A stretch of 64,000 nt of DNA from Parietichytrium sp. I65-24A (Eukaryota; Sar; Bigyra; Thraustochytrida; Thraustochytriidae), in NCBI GenBank assembly GCA_012862575.1, contig BLSF01000021.1, positions 310,001 to 374,000 of the forward strand, given 5' to 3'. Positions within the stretch are counted from its first letter, which is position 1, and every line of letters begins with the position of its first letter. Positions 1 to 10,771 of the stretch are shown one piece after another. The notes under the pieces are model-generated. The model saw only the letters and a program-made list of their open reading frames with translations, did not search any database and was not told the DNA's origin. The translations under genes and the position numbers were made by a program.

Positions 1-423
1 CCCATTTGTTGGAGATGGTTTGGTTGTCTTCCCCTCCACAACACTTTCCATCTTGAACTCGAGTTGTGCAGGCGGACTAGGTTTACTATCTTGGACTTCG
101 TGGTCTTCTTTGCCAGTTTTGGAAACGACTGATGACCGGATATTGGAGAACTTGGGGTGTATGTACTCGTCGCGCAAGTCCTCGTCTTCCACTGTGTACG
201 TATTTGCAGGTGGCGAGCTGGCAAACAGTCTTGCAACCGTCAAATCCGATCCGAACACAGAGCCCTTCGTCTGATAGCTCGGCTGCAGCATTTTGCTGCT
301 CGTGCCCACATTTCTCCTTGCCCCGCCCCACTGCGAGAGCTCGGCTGTGGCAACTTGCTGCATTTTCTCCGACCTGAGTAAGCTCACCAAGTCCTCAAGC
401 TCCGTTGGCTCCGTGAACTGCAT
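1..423 (-). CDS. Unknown protein, N-terminal part, cut by the left edge
   Basis: An open frame starts at an ATG at 423 on the minus strand and stays open for all 141 codons to the window edge. The peptide begins MQFTEPTELEDLVSLLRSEK, is hydrophilic and has no signal peptide or membrane segment. It becomes Ser/Pro/Lys-rich towards the edge, which suggests a disordered N-terminal region. No family is recognised. It is divergent from the C1-domain gene at 1495, with about 1.07 kb between the two starts. The uninterrupted frame and ordinary codon use support a real gene; the product cannot be named from this part. Confidence 0.6.
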   Translation of the reverse strand, partial: MQFTEPTELEDLVSLLRSEKMQQVATAELSQWGGARRNVGTSSKMLQPSYQTKGSVFGSDLTVARLFASSPPANTYTVEDEDLRDEYIHPKFSNIRSSVVSKTGKEDHEVQDSKPSPPAQLEFKMESVVEGKTTKPSPTNG

Positions 424-1494
424 CTTGCAGACGCCAAACACCTCCAAGGTGCGCTCGGCCTTTTATAACTGCGACAAGATTGGGCAAGCGCTCCCTCTCT
501 CTCACATTCAGTTCACCCAAACAAAACAATACCACGCGCAGCTAGCACGCACTTTACCCACTGCAATGAATTGTAACTTTACGCAATTCCCGCAAGCGTC
601 CTCCCTGCTCACTGAGTTCACTGAGAACACTGAGACTTTGACTCGGTGTTTCCTTTCCGGTTAACGTAACATGAATGTGCGTGTGACGTACGATGGTCAC
701 GTTTACTTTGACATGACGTCAATATTGAGCGTTAGTATTCATTTCGTCGTAACGCATCCGCTATTGTTTCGAGAATCGTGTTTCGCAACGAGCTATTGGG
801 TATTATTGGGTACTAATGGGTACTAATGGGTACACACACATCTTTTAAACGAAACGTGCTGGTATGACAATGGAATGATAATGAAGCGGTGACAGTGTAG
901 TTTAATTTGCATCTCTACGAGTCCTTAGCTCTTCCCGTGCACGAACCAATGTTGAACACGTGAGCGATTGCGATGCGTGTTCCCACACCTGACCAAGAGC
1001 AACGCTTCCAATAAAACATGTTACGCCTCCCATCCACTGTTCCGGGTTTGATAATACAATGTCCACCTTCAAATGGGAGAACGTGCTAGCGATCTCGCTA
1101 TCTACTAGCCTAAGTGGCGGCCGTCAGGAGAAAGTAAGTGCGGAGACGATGTGCAAAGGGAAAAGGAGAGGCTGTGAGTCCGTCTCAGAAATCTCGGTCT
1201 GAAAATCTCGGGAGCCCGCTGCCTCCTTTGCAACTGAAAAGCAAGCAAGCACTGTCCGCGGACAGCCTTGCGAATAGGCTATTGGCGTCCTAGCACATAG
1301 GCGCGACCAGAGGACGGAAATCTTGGCAGGCGAATCTCGTGCCTGGAAGACGTTGCTGAGAAAGGAGCTGTGTGCGCTGCGCGCGGTGCATGTGGTCGGG
1401 AAGAGGTGGTCGGGCTGGCGGAAGCCGGGATAGAGATCTCCATGCGAAATCGGTGGCGACGTAAAGACGCGCGAGAGTGATAGAGCGGGCCAGG
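424..1494. other. Divergent intergenic region
   Basis: This stretch lies between two divergently transcribed genes and should hold both promoters. Apart from the 10-base tandem repeat at 793-832 I see only short AT-rich and TG-rich patches and no convincing coding frame. Confidence 0.5.
793..832. repeat. 10-base tandem repeat, about four copies
   Basis: The unit alternates between TATTATTGGG-like and TACTAATGGG-like copies at a strict 10-base period, followed by a short CA run. It lies in the divergent promoter region. A 10-base spacing would place the copies on one face of the helix; any regulatory role is only a guess. Confidence 0.6.
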
Positions 1495-4400
1495 ATGCAG
1501 CGCGGAATCAAACATGAGTTTGAGGAGCAGAGGTTTGCCAACTTGACGAAATGCTTTGTGTGCGACGAGATGATCGAAAACGAAGTGATCATGGGCGTGC
1601 TGGAGAACACGCCAGGGCTCATCAGGAGGCGAATTCCGGAGCAGGTGATGACGAATTTCGTGCCGAGAGGTGTCGGGTGCACTTGCAAGGTGTGTGGCGT
1701 GAATGTGCATGAAACTTGCAAGGACAAAATTCAGTCACCTTGCGCGAGGGTCTATCATAAGTTCGAGCTTCGTTCATACCCGCCACTGTCCAAGATGTGC
1801 TACGCGTGTGGCACGACGTTGCACGGGCTTTACAACCAGGGGTATCGGTGTACAGCATGTGGCATCGACTGCCATCCTGGGTGCAGAACAAATGTGAACA
1901 TCAAATTTTGCGAGGCGGCCCCACAGATTCAGCTCCTGAGGGACATCAACTCCGACGAGGAGGATGAGTCGCCAGGAAACCCCCTCTATCAGTACGTGGG
2001 AGATGGAGCGAATAGGAGGGAGCGCGTGGATAGCGATAAGCGACAGACATGGAGAAATAGTCTCTCAAAACGCATGACAAATGCCTTCGCCGGAGGTGTG
2101 TCTGCTGCAGTGAACATGGCAAGTGGTGGCCGCATGAATAGGAAGAAAAACCCCTCTGCGGATCAGCCAATCCCGATTCCAAGCTCGCTCCCTGATATGG
2201 GCCGTGAGCTCCGAAAGCTTCACACTCAAACACGCGCTGTGGCTATGATATCTGCTGAACGTTGGGAGCAAGAAGAACTCCCTCGACTTAGACAGAGCCG
2301 CGTGGAGCTCACCAAACACAAAGCCACTTTACGAAATGCTAGAGACAAGCTTGCCAATAAGGCAGATCGAATTGCAAGGCGTAGAACTGCTCACTATAGG
2401 CAATTTGTCATCCGCTTGTTGACGAAAGCCGGTCAAAAGCGTAAAACAGAGGCCGAGCGAATGGCGGATGATCTGCTTTACGAGTATTCCAAGCAGCGAT
2501 GCCGCGAGGATGAGATGCTCGAGAAGCTCCGTGACATGGTGTCTGAGACTGGGAAGGATATGATCGACGAGGAGCTAGAGAACGGCCCATGCCGCGTGGA
2601 TGGCGATCTGGAGAAGACTCTCTTGCACTTGGAACAGCTGCATGAGCAAGTCCAAGTCGCAACCCAGTCCCTGGAGGCCGTGCGCAGGGAGCTGTTCTTC
2701 CCTAGATGGAAACACTGGTTCGCTCGGCTGGGACTGGAAGGCACATACGTGGCTCTTGCGACGCTCTGGCTCGAACAGTTTCGCGGAAGCATGGCGGTCC
2801 GCCTTGCCATGCTTCCGGATTCAAAGTCAAAAAAGAAAAAGTGGTATTCTCCTGTGATGGTGATTGGACTTGGAGGCTACGATACCGAATTTGATTTCGA
2901 TGAGATGGGAGTCTCTAGTTCCGCTGCAAAACAAAGACAAAAGAGCACTACTTCAGGGGGCATGCGGCTGATTGCTAGAGTAGAGCAGCTCTCCGTGAGC
3001 GGAAGCGCTCTTCCGGTCTCCTTTATGCTGGACCAGCTTTCGCTGGATTTGGAGTTCTTTTTGAACATCGAGCTAGAATACGTAGAGTCTCGAAAGCGCA
3101 ACATTAAAGGGTCCTGGAGGTTAAAGCCAAACTCTTTCAGCCTCAAGTTTAAACGTTTCGAGCTGAACTTCAAGGCTGGCTCGCTCAACATCCCGGACGC
3201 GCTGTTGAGGACAGTCGTCAAGAACCTCATTGCCACACTGGCAAAGCAGGCTGTCGTATCGGCACTGCCTCCTGAATTCGGGGAGTACTTGCACTTTGTG
3301 CATCAAAACCTGCCAAAGTCGGTTTCTTCGCCCAGCGGGGACTTGTTTCGCTACCATGGTCGAATTGACGTTGCTTCTGAAGTAGATCTGGAGAGCCTGG
3401 ACTTTGTGATGGAGTCTTCGTCGAGCGCCTCCGCTGAGCCCAAGAAATCCAGTGGACTGGCCAGAGTGACGAAAAGCGCAGTGAAGGGCGCAGCAAAGCT
3501 TGCGGCGGCAGCTGTTGGAGCCTCGGTCTCTGCAGGCGTAAAGTACTCTTTGAGAGACGAACCAGTTACGAAACGCGTTGCACGAGCACTTGGCATGGAC
3601 CACCGACAGATCGATCTGTTTATCCGAGCGCAGCAAGAACTGGGGCTCACAAAGGATGCCTTGTTCCCAGATGACTCCCTCCGGGAGCTGGGAATGAAAG
3701 CAATCTACAATCCTCAAGGTGACTTGCAAACGACAGTTGAAGCTGCCAATAAGCTGGGTATGCGAGTCCTTGCTGGGGATCTGTTATCCTCCGAAGCACC
3801 GTTGCGCACGGTGTTGGACATTGTGAATTATGTTCTTACTTACTTTGGCCCAGACTCAGACCAGAGTATTTACAAGACGAGAATGCTTGCGTTGTGGCAA
3901 GGCGCGCTTGATAAAACCATGAAAAAGCTGGTCTCGAGTAATTCGTTTCGGAATCGGGCAAGGTCGTCGTCTAATTCGGTTCTCTCTGTCGAGGAGGCTG
4001 GATTGCAGCCTGGTTCCCCTGTCTTGGGTGGACGGAGCCCTCGTATAAAGGGCATTAAATTCTCGGAGTTTGTCGACAGGGTTTTGGCAATTTCACGAAA
4101 GCGCATAATCACCCACATTGAAGTCGTCAGCCTGGATTTGACATTTGGAATCGAGCACTTCCTCAAGGTAGGACGCGACAAGATGCTTCGCGTCGCAAGC
4201 AACAACCGCGGCGGGAACGCCATGGTGTTCCAACTGCGAAACACAAAGCTTGATGGGTCCAGTACAATACTTGAGACTGAAGAGGAGGACATCAGTGCAG
4301 ATGACTTGGATGGGGACGATTTCAAATCTGACTCCGACGAGTTCCTTCGCGAGACTCTTACTAAAGCTAGCACCGGTGTTGACGATCACGACGACGAAGA

Positions 4401-5415
4401 AGAAGACGATGATGCCATTGACCAACTGCTCGGCCGACAAGACACCAATGCCGGCTCTGGGACCCCGAATTATGGGAAAAAGCTTAAACAGCGCGAAGCC
4501 CAAATCATGGCGAGGTATGACAAGCAAACGAAGCGACTCATTTATGTTCGCGAGAAGCTTCTGCATGACATATCTCTTCAACTGAATCTGTCGGTCGGTC
4601 AGGGCCACTTCGACGCCAAGATAGTCGACATTGATCTGGTGTCTCCTGTGGACTTTCGCCTGTCGCTCGGGTCGAGCATATTCTCGAATCTGTCGAGAGT
4701 GAACCATTGGCCCTGGAGAAGAATGATGCGCGCCGAGGACAACGACCAGATGCACATGGCGATTATCCGCATCCTCGAAAGGGGCAACTCGGTTGGTACT
4801 GATGTGTATAGCGACCCAGACTCGGAAGACTCTGTGCATATTGAGATGAGCTCAATTAACAGCAGGGTGGAGAGCAGCTCGCCCAGCGGGAAAGGAACGT
4901 GTATGAAGGTGACTGTTCAGCCAGAGGGGGGGAGCAAACATAGTTGGGTCGAGCCTGGTAAAATGCATCTCCACTGGAAAGGAGAATCAGACCTCCAGTT
5001 CATAGGATTTATGGAGCTCTTAAGGATACATGGTGGCTTGAACTGTTTGCAGGACTACGCCAGCGATCTCTTGAACTGGTCCATGCAAGCGTTTGCGGAC
5101 AAAAAGCTGGAGCTGTTTTACCAGGAGATCTTGAAGGTGGTGGTCCAATATGCAAAACTCAACACCTTTGCAGGGTCTGTGCTAGCCAACGTCACAGCCT
5201 CTGCAACCGATGCGGATACATTCGTTCGTATTTACTCTTCGTCGGCGCCTCCCAAGAAGGCGTCGAAGCCTAGCCCACTCCTCAATCTGCAGCTGGAGCA
5301 TAATTTTGTTGACTTTACTGATGATATTGCCCAGCTCTTGCAAGGCGTAGTCTCTGAGACAGTCAGTTTGGAGCTCGTCCGACAACAGAGCAACGCGGCG
5401 CGAAGCAACCCATAG
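1495..5415 (+). CDS. Large protein with two C1 (zinc) domains, function unknown
   Basis: The 1306-residue protein starts at the first ATG (1495); the frame extends 18 bases upstream only through a GTG. Residues about 7-83 contain a C1-like zinc domain with a long insert after its first CxxC, ending in a perfect Cx2Cx4Hx2Cx7C pattern. Residues 88-138 hold a second, canonical C1 domain (Hx13Cx2Cx13Cx2Cx4Hx2Cx8C). C1 domains bind diacylglycerol, phorbol esters or protein partners at membranes. A basic helical region follows, then a long stretch rich in alternating hydrophobic residues around 500-620 that could be a lipid-binding beta fold, and an acidic run near 965-980. No kinase or GTPase domain is visible. 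I infer a membrane-recruited, perhaps lipid-handling protein; the C1 domains are certain, the rest is not. Confidence 0.85.
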   Translation: MQRGIKHEFEEQRFANLTKCFVCDEMIENEVIMGVLENTPGLIRRRIPEQVMTNFVPRGVGCTCKVCGVNVHETCKDKIQSPCARVYHKFELRSYPPLSKMCYACGTTLHGLYNQGYRCTACGIDCHPGCRTNVNIKFCEAAPQIQLLRDINSDEEDESPGNPLYQYVGDGANRRERVDSDKRQTWRNSLSKRMTNAFAGGVSAAVNMASGGRMNRKKNPSADQPIPIPSSLPDMGRELRKLHTQTRAVAMISAERWEQEELPRLRQSRVELTKHKATLRNARDKLANKADRIARRRTAHYRQFVIRLLTKAGQKRKTEAERMADDLLYEYSKQRCREDEMLEKLRDMVSETGKDMIDEELENGPCRVDGDLEKTLLHLEQLHEQVQVATQSLEAVRRELFFPRWKHWFARLGLEGTYVALATLWLEQFRGSMAVRLAMLPDSKSKKKKWYSPVMVIGLGGYDTEFDFDEMGVSSSAAKQRQKSTTSGGMRLIARVEQLSVSGSALPVSFMLDQLSLDLEFFLNIELEYVESRKRNIKGSWRLKPNSFSLKFKRFELNFKAGSLNIPDALLRTVVKNLIATLAKQAVVSALPPEFGEYLHFVHQNLPKSVSSPSGDLFRYHGRIDVASEVDLESLDFVMESSSSASAEPKKSSGLARVTKSAVKGAAKLAAAAVGASVSAGVKYSLRDEPVTKRVARALGMDHRQIDLFIRAQQELGLTKDALFPDDSLRELGMKAIYNPQGDLQTTVEAANKLGMRVLAGDLLSSEAPLRTVLDIVNYVLTYFGPDSDQSIYKTRMLALWQGALDKTMKKLVSSNSFRNRARSSSNSVLSVEEAGLQPGSPVLGGRSPRIKGIKFSEFVDRVLAISRKRIITHIEVVSLDLTFGIEHFLKVGRDKMLRVASNNRGGNAMVFQLRNTKLDGSSTILETEEEDISADDLDGDDFKSDSDEFLRETLTKASTGVDDHDDEEEDDDAIDQLLGRQDTNAGSGTPNYGKKLKQREAQIMARYDKQTKRLIYVREKLLHDISLQLNLSVGQGHFDAKIVDIDLVSPVDFRLSLGSSIFSNLSRVNHWPWRRMMRAEDNDQMHMAIIRILERGNSVGTDVYSDPDSEDSVHIEMSSINSRVESSSPSGKGTCMKVTVQPEGGSKHSWVEPGKMHLHWKGESDLQFIGFMELLRIHGGLNCLQDYASDLLNWSMQAFADKKLELFYQEILKVVVQYAKLNTFAGSVLANVTASATDADTFVRIYSSSAPPKKASKPSPLLNLQLEHNFVDFTDDIAQLLQGVVSETVSLELVRQQSNAARSNP

Positions 5416-5646
5416 CAGCGCTCTCGATGGTAGTATCAGTGTCTTGATTAGTATTTCGGCAACCGGCAGAATTCAAGTTGCGTCGCGGCAGCTATCTTGA
5501 GCTTTATCTAGTAGTAGAAGAAAAGCGTCTTTTCGATTTATTATTCTTTTTTTTTTTTCGTGAAGATCTAGGCTAGAGCTATAATTTACAGGCAAAAGGT
5601 TCGAAAGCGCAGTTGAGCACCTAAGTCACGGCAGAACGAAAGAGAG

Positions 5647-6186
5647 CTAATAACCCATACTGGCCAAGTCGCTGTATTCGTCGATCATCGCCTCCAGGCC
5701 GTTCCGTAGCTGGACCACAAGAGGCGTCAAGTTTTCTGTTCCCGGGTTCTCCGCTCCGAACTGATGAAACGCGGGGTCCTCCGCCACGCACAGCGCTGTG
5801 AGCACCTCAATTTGAGGCTTCGTAAAGCAGGCCAGATCGTTCTCTCCAACGTCGGGGCACGGCTGCAAAAACGCGTGGGCGGTCCCCGTCGGACCTTCCA
5901 AGTCAATCACGCCGGGCTTCCATACACTCATCAATCCTGGACACCCAGCTTTTTCATCGTCAGACTCCACGTAACTATCCTCCCAGCCCCATTTCTCCCG
6001 TCTGCACTCCCCATCCCGGCATTCGAGTGCTCCATCTCGCACTTGACTCTGCGCATTCTTCCTCCACTGGCATCTGCGCACCCAGCACACCGCTGACCAG
6101 GTCATGCGGCCACTCCGGCTGCGTTTCCTTCTGCCACACAGCGCTTCTTCCACGCAACCACTGCGTCCTCCAGAGTCGTCTCCCAT
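5647..6186 (-). CDS. Small hypothetical protein
   Basis: A 179-residue frame runs from an ATG at 6186 to a TAG. The first 85 residues are Cys-, Arg- and Trp-rich; the rest is acidic and ends with ASMGY. No family is recognised, and no signal peptide or membrane segment is visible. A GA-rich tract lies just upstream of the ATG in the sense direction, as also seen before the poly(A) polymerase gene, which mildly supports a real start. It is convergent with the C1-domain gene, 231 bases away. It could be a chance frame in the 3' flank of that gene. Confidence 0.4.
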   Translation of the reverse strand: MGDDSGGRSGCVEEALCGRRKRSRSGRMTWSAVCWVRRCQWRKNAQSQVRDGALECRDGECRREKWGWEDSYVESDDEKAGCPGLMSVWKPGVIDLEGPTGTAHAFLQPCPDVGENDLACFTKPQIEVLTALCVAEDPAFHQFGAENPGTENLTPLVVQLRNGLEAMIDEYSDLASMGY

Positions 6187-7809
6187 GGCCAACGAGCTCC
6201 GTCTTTCTCTCTCTCTCTCTCTTCTTACGTACGTATGCACTCGTATGTCTGTATCAATCTATCTATCTCTGCACTCTCTGTACTCACAGTGTCAGTACCT
6301 CTGTGTTTGTGTCGGGGCGGTACGGGTGTGCACTCGCCAGTGAGATTGGTAGGATTTGGTATGAGTGGTTAGCGGAATGATTGATGAAAGAAGGAAGTTG
6401 CATTTTACTCCTTTAGCTTCTTTTGCAAGTTTTGGGAAGAATGTACAGATGTACACGTATTGGTTGTAGCGCTGGCGGGCTGCGCGATTGTGAGCGGGAA
6501 GCTCAATGGTAGAAAGGGAGCTTGGTTGTGAAATAAAAATATAGAGAGAGACAGAGTGGCGATTGATCAGCCCTAACTTTTTTGTGAGTGTGTCATCCCA
6601 ATCATCAAGTAACAGAAGCGAAACTCTCATTCCTTCTCCTCCCTCGCTCGTTACTTTTACTCCGTCATAGGACTGGCCCTTACTTCCGCTAGGACCTCTG
6701 CCCGTTTCCCGAGTAGCAACCTTCACGTGCATAGATAGGAAGTCCTGGCCTTATACACCACTAAAGTTAAATCTATTTAGCTTGCCGGGAAAAGGACTTT
6801 TATGTGGCATTCTTATGTGCATCATAGTACATCCTAGGCTTTGGGATGTGACTTTCCTTTCTTTCGTTCCGGAACTGAAATTGCAACATCGGACGAGAGC
6901 GCTCCATCAGGCCATGAAGGGTCAGTTCCGAGGTGGGTGGGACGCTGCGCTCGAGCATACTCTTCCGCGCTCTCCTTCCAGCCCGCGCTCGTTCACGCTG
7001 TTCGAGGAACCCGAGAGGATGGGCTTAATCGAGGTCCATAGGCCCATCCACATAGGTCCACGGGTCCTACTGGTCCCACTGTCTAGCACTCCACCATATC
7101 GACTAACACAGCCGTTAATCATACATAGTCCTCATCGCTAGGAGTAGAAAGAAGAAGAGGGTGCTTATCAGCTCCTACATAAGAAGGTAATTTAGTATTA
7201 TCCAGTGAGACCCAGTAGCATACGAGTCCTACGGGTACATAAAGTAGGAACACCGTACTTTTGTAGTAGCTAACTAGCTAGTAGAGCTTAAGCTAGTAGC
7301 TGATCATCGTAGCTACTAGAGGCTTTATAGGCATCCTTGGTAGGGAGAGGATGGAGAAGTGCTGCTGTGGGGTGAGGGAGTCATAGCAGTATCGGTTGAG
7401 TACTCCTATTGTGGGTGAGGCGCAGGAGACGGGAGCAGAAAGCGGAGTACTTGCGGGGAGGACGCAGTGGGACACACACAAACATACATACATACACACA
7501 CAAAGGGACGCGGAAACTGAACTAGCTGGGACAGCTTGGATAGCTTTGGAGAGTTCACAGAGGGAAGGAAATCTCGAAATCTCAAGTTTTTGGCGGGTAC
7601 TGAGTACCGGTATTGTGGAGAACTCGAAAGATTTGGGAAGCGCGTGAGGATCTCGTTGAAGGAAAGTTCTCGTCGCGGCGGGTGTGGTACTGACTGTGAG
7701 TACTCGAGTACCGGTAGCGAGGATGAGAAGTTGCTGGACGGAGTCGCAGAATACAGTTTGCTGAGTTTTGGAGAGAGTTGATTGACGAAAGGCGCCGAAG
7801 GAGAAAGGG
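6187..7809. other. Intergenic region
   Basis: This is 1.6 kb between the small minus-strand gene and the bestrophin-like gene. It holds a CT tract near 6205-6222, TAGCTAG-rich sequence at 7262-7322, CA/TACA microsatellite sequence at 7471-7502 and the promoter-like element described separately. I see no convincing gene. Confidence 0.5.
7597..7716 (+). promoter_or_regulatory. Repeated GTACT(C)GAGTACCGGTA element upstream of the bestrophin-like gene
   Basis: Two near-identical copies lie at 7597-7612 and 7699-7716, about 215 and 100 bases before the ATG at 7810. The first reads GTACTGAGTACCGGTA; the second has one extra C and so includes the palindrome GTACTCGAGTAC. A TGACTGTGAG motif touches the second copy at 7691-7700. 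Related palindromes lie upstream of other genes here. A promoter role is inferred from position and recurrence only. Confidence 0.35.
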
Positions 7810-9405
7810 ATGGACTCCGTGGAGAAAGATCGCGCGTCGTTCGAACCGCAACGGCAGGTGCCGGAGCAGAATAGGGTCTCGTGGAATGATGCCCTAGGGG
7901 CTACGGCGGAAGCGGTCGCTGCGCTGGAAGGGTCGCCTAGTTTGCTCTCCCCAGAGTCGAGTCGGGAAGAGCGCGACACACGGCCGCAGAGCGATGATGA
8001 TGTGGTCCTCGCGGTGAAGAGATACTCCACAGGAGACATTGTGCATGAAAACGAAACGCCGAGTGCGGAAGATGTAATCTCTAGGGCAAAGACGGAAAAC
8101 GTCAAGGAGAAACCAGCGCGTCAAAGGTTGCCTAGGCCGCTTACACACATGTCCAGTCGTTTCAGGCAGAGGCTTTTGCCTTACGAAGATAAGGATCGGA
8201 TCATGAACATGAACTCAGCGGCGTTTGACACGGCCGAAAACGCCATGGGGGTCGAATATTCGGAGGGAGAAAGCCAGGCGCAGTTTCACGTTACTCCGCT
8301 TAGTGATTTGAAAGAGATGCTTACCAACGTAGAGATTGAGCGGCTCAAGAAGAGGCAGGCAAAGTGGTCATCGCACCTCGCCAACAGGTGCGTGACAACT
8401 CTTTATGACATTCTTGCGGCCTTCTACATTTACTTTATGCACACGGTGAGCATGGAAGGCGGTTTGGTGATCGTCAATTCGCTCGCCGTCACATCATTTT
8501 TCCTTTCATTTTCCGACCAGTTGGCTTGCAAGCTCGACTTCTCCATCCTCTCCTTTGCGGTCGTGTTCCCTCTCACTTTTCTCATTCAGCAAGCATTTAC
8601 TCGTCGCGAGACAGCGCTGCTACGGCTTGCAGATTTTCGAGCGCTGCTTTTGCAGTCGGTTCTCGGTGCCATGCTTTGGGACTGGCCGGCGGATGGGCTA
8701 CTCTGTGGAGGCAGGGTGAAACTCCCCAACAACTTTAATCGAAGGGTTCACAATGATGCGCGCGACGTTGTTGAGCTAGTTTACGAATACCTGTCTATGC
8801 CAACTGTCTCGCACGCGCGGCACCGAGTGATTCCCGCGCAGCGTGTCTTGACGCGTTCGGTACACGCGCAACAGAATGACATCATGAAACGCATTAATAT
8901 GTGCCTGTACGCATTCAACGAGCACACTGAAATCATGAAAACTTATGGATTTCCCTCGGGCGAGGCATCGAGGCTGGACCAATACCACTTGCAGCTGCAG
9001 GAGAGGTTCGAAGTTTTGCGGATGCTCAAGTATTATCGCACACCGCAGGCTACTCGCTCTTTCGGTCGAGTGTACTGTTTCATTCTTCCGTGGTTATTCG
9101 GGCCGTACTTTGCCTGGGTGCAAACCCAGTCAGGATGGGCTTTCGCTTTGGTTCTGTCAATGTTTTCGTTTCTGATCCTGTTAGGTCTGCTCAACACTCA
9201 GAAATTCTTGGAGGACCCCTTCATCGAATTCGACAACGGGGTGGACTTTGTGAAGCTACAGTATGAAATGGCCTCTGCCCTGCAAACCTTAGAAATGTAT
9301 TTCGAGCGCGCGGAGAAACGTAGGCTCGACTTCAAGAGGTCGCTTGCTGCAGAGAATATCTCTCCAACTGACACCATGGACTCCTCCTCATCGGACTCGG
9401 AGTAG
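7810..9405 (+). CDS. Bestrophin/UPF0187-like membrane protein
   Basis: The 531-residue protein starts at an ATG at 7810. The first 190 residues are hydrophilic. Hydrophobic segments lie at about 195-265 and 415-455. Local matches to the bestrophin (RFP-TM) group are a YRTPQATRSFGRVYCF-like stretch before the last membrane pair and EDPF at about 467, the acidic motif that follows the last membrane segment in this family. Bestrophins are anion channels; in algae related proteins occur in thylakoid or plasma membranes. The long N-terminus and poor conservation make family membership likely but the transported ion unknown. No transit peptide is evident. The C-terminus is a charged helix ending in a Ser/Asp run. 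Confidence 0.65.
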   Translation: MDSVEKDRASFEPQRQVPEQNRVSWNDALGATAEAVAALEGSPSLLSPESSREERDTRPQSDDDVVLAVKRYSTGDIVHENETPSAEDVISRAKTENVKEKPARQRLPRPLTHMSSRFRQRLLPYEDKDRIMNMNSAAFDTAENAMGVEYSEGESQAQFHVTPLSDLKEMLTNVEIERLKKRQAKWSSHLANRCVTTLYDILAAFYIYFMHTVSMEGGLVIVNSLAVTSFFLSFSDQLACKLDFSILSFAVVFPLTFLIQQAFTRRETALLRLADFRALLLQSVLGAMLWDWPADGLLCGGRVKLPNNFNRRVHNDARDVVELVYEYLSMPTVSHARHRVIPAQRVLTRSVHAQQNDIMKRINMCLYAFNEHTEIMKTYGFPSGEASRLDQYHLQLQERFEVLRMLKYYRTPQATRSFGRVYCFILPWLFGPYFAWVQTQSGWAFALVLSMFSFLILLGLLNTQKFLEDPFIEFDNGVDFVKLQYEMASALQTLEMYFERAEKRRLDFKRSLAAENISPTDTMDSSSSDSE

Positions 9406-10163
9406 CTTGTAAGCTCGTTCCGTCGCCGCAAGTCATTCCGATAAGTCCAACTGCACAAAAAGGCCGCTTGCGGTCGCTATTAATACTTATTTTATTTCCT
9501 TTCTGCTTTTTGACTTGATGATCCGTTTCCTCTTCCAGGTTCGGTCAACCTTTGACATTGCAAATCCGCATCCAGCTCGCAAACCGACGACAACCATAAT
9601 AAACGCACTGTGACATACCACCACACGCAACGCTGGTCACTGACTCTTCCTCGTCTTCCATTTTCACAACCAGTCCAGTCGTGGAACGAACTCACGTTTC
9701 TCCATCTCTCCATCTCTCCGTCGCACATTGCAAACTCACAGCTGCACGCATGATCCACGCATTACGTATTTCCCCTAACCACCTCCTATACAAAGTGTTC
9801 ATGGGGTATTAGTAACGCATCCGCGCATCCTACCATCCATTATACGTTTCCCTTACCTAACCGGGTCTTACCGCTGCTCCATAGGCGTCCTACTAAAGAT
9901 TCCCTTGATCCTCCTATCCACCCTATGGACGCTAATGTTTCTTGTAGAGTTGGACTATAGGGGGACTAGCGAGGCGAAGATTCTGCGCAACTCTGTGAGG
10001 GAATGCATTCCCCCGGACTTGTGTGGGCGGCAGTATCGCTTAGTTGGTATTAGACAACCGGGTAAGCAAAAGAAGCGGCCAGTTGGGAAGCGAGTAAGGG
10101 CGAGGGGTCCCCGCAGGAAGGGCAAATATCCGATCGGTGAATTGATTGTCGGGAGAAGGCAAG
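9406..10163. other. Intergenic region
   Basis: This 758-base stretch carries the 3' flank of the bestrophin-like gene and the promoter and 5' UTR of the VTC1-like gene. No protein gene or clear repeat is seen. Confidence 0.5.
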
Positions 10164-10771
10164 ATGGGCAAGATCGACCCGAAGGTGTTCTTCGCGAACG
10201 AGCGGACGTACCTGCACTGGCTGAACACGTCGGTGACGATCGGATCCATCGGGTCCGCGCTGCTGGGTCTCTCGGGCGTGGCTTCTGCGCACACAGATGA
10301 CTCGGGATTTGGCGCAGTTCGGGTGAGTTTTGGATGTGGTGGGTGGGTGGTTCATTTGAATTGAATTGAATTGAATTGATTTGATTGGATTTGATTTGAT
10401 TTGATTGGATTTTCGGCTTTGCGGCCGCTGACGAGAGGTGGCCTTCGTGTTGTTTGTGTTGTTCTTTGGTGGGGTCTTGTGACTTGTGTCTTGTGTGGTG
10501 CTCGAACGCGGACTTGTGTGCATTTGGTGTGTTTGCGCAGATGATTGGGCTGCTGATGATTGGGATCTCGGTGGTGTTCACGGCTCATGCAATGTATCAG
10601 TACAATAGACGCGCGAGGTTGTTGAGAAAGAAGTCTGGGACAGGATATGACGACTCTATTGCGCCAGTGGCACTATCTTTCATTCTGGTGATCGCGCTTG
10701 GGGCAATTTACAGCACCTATATTATGCGCTCCTCTTCGTCGGAAGAAGTTGTGGACGCGTCTATGCCTTAA
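10164..10771 (+). CDS. VTC1: VTC1-like vacuolar transporter chaperone (DUF202), two exons
   Basis: Exon 1 is 10164-10322 and exon 2 is 10541-10771. The 218-base intron starts GTGAGT, ends GCAG and falls between codons. The spliced product is 129 residues, the same length as yeast Vtc1. The DUF202 signature [15 protein letters not shown] is at residues 7-21, three hydrophobic segments follow, and the YDDSIAP stretch matches the YDD-P motif of Vtc1. In yeast Vtc1 is the membrane subunit of the vacuolar transporter chaperone complex, which makes polyphosphate and moves it into the vacuole. The catalytic subunit Vtc4 is not in the window. The splice model is supported by homology across the junction. 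Confidence 0.88.
10356..10413. repeat. Pentanucleotide repeat inside the VTC1 intron
   Basis: A run of TTGAA units changes into TTGAT and TTGGAT units. It occupies about a quarter of the intron and lies close to its 5' end. Likely slippage-derived and of no evident function. Confidence 0.75.
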
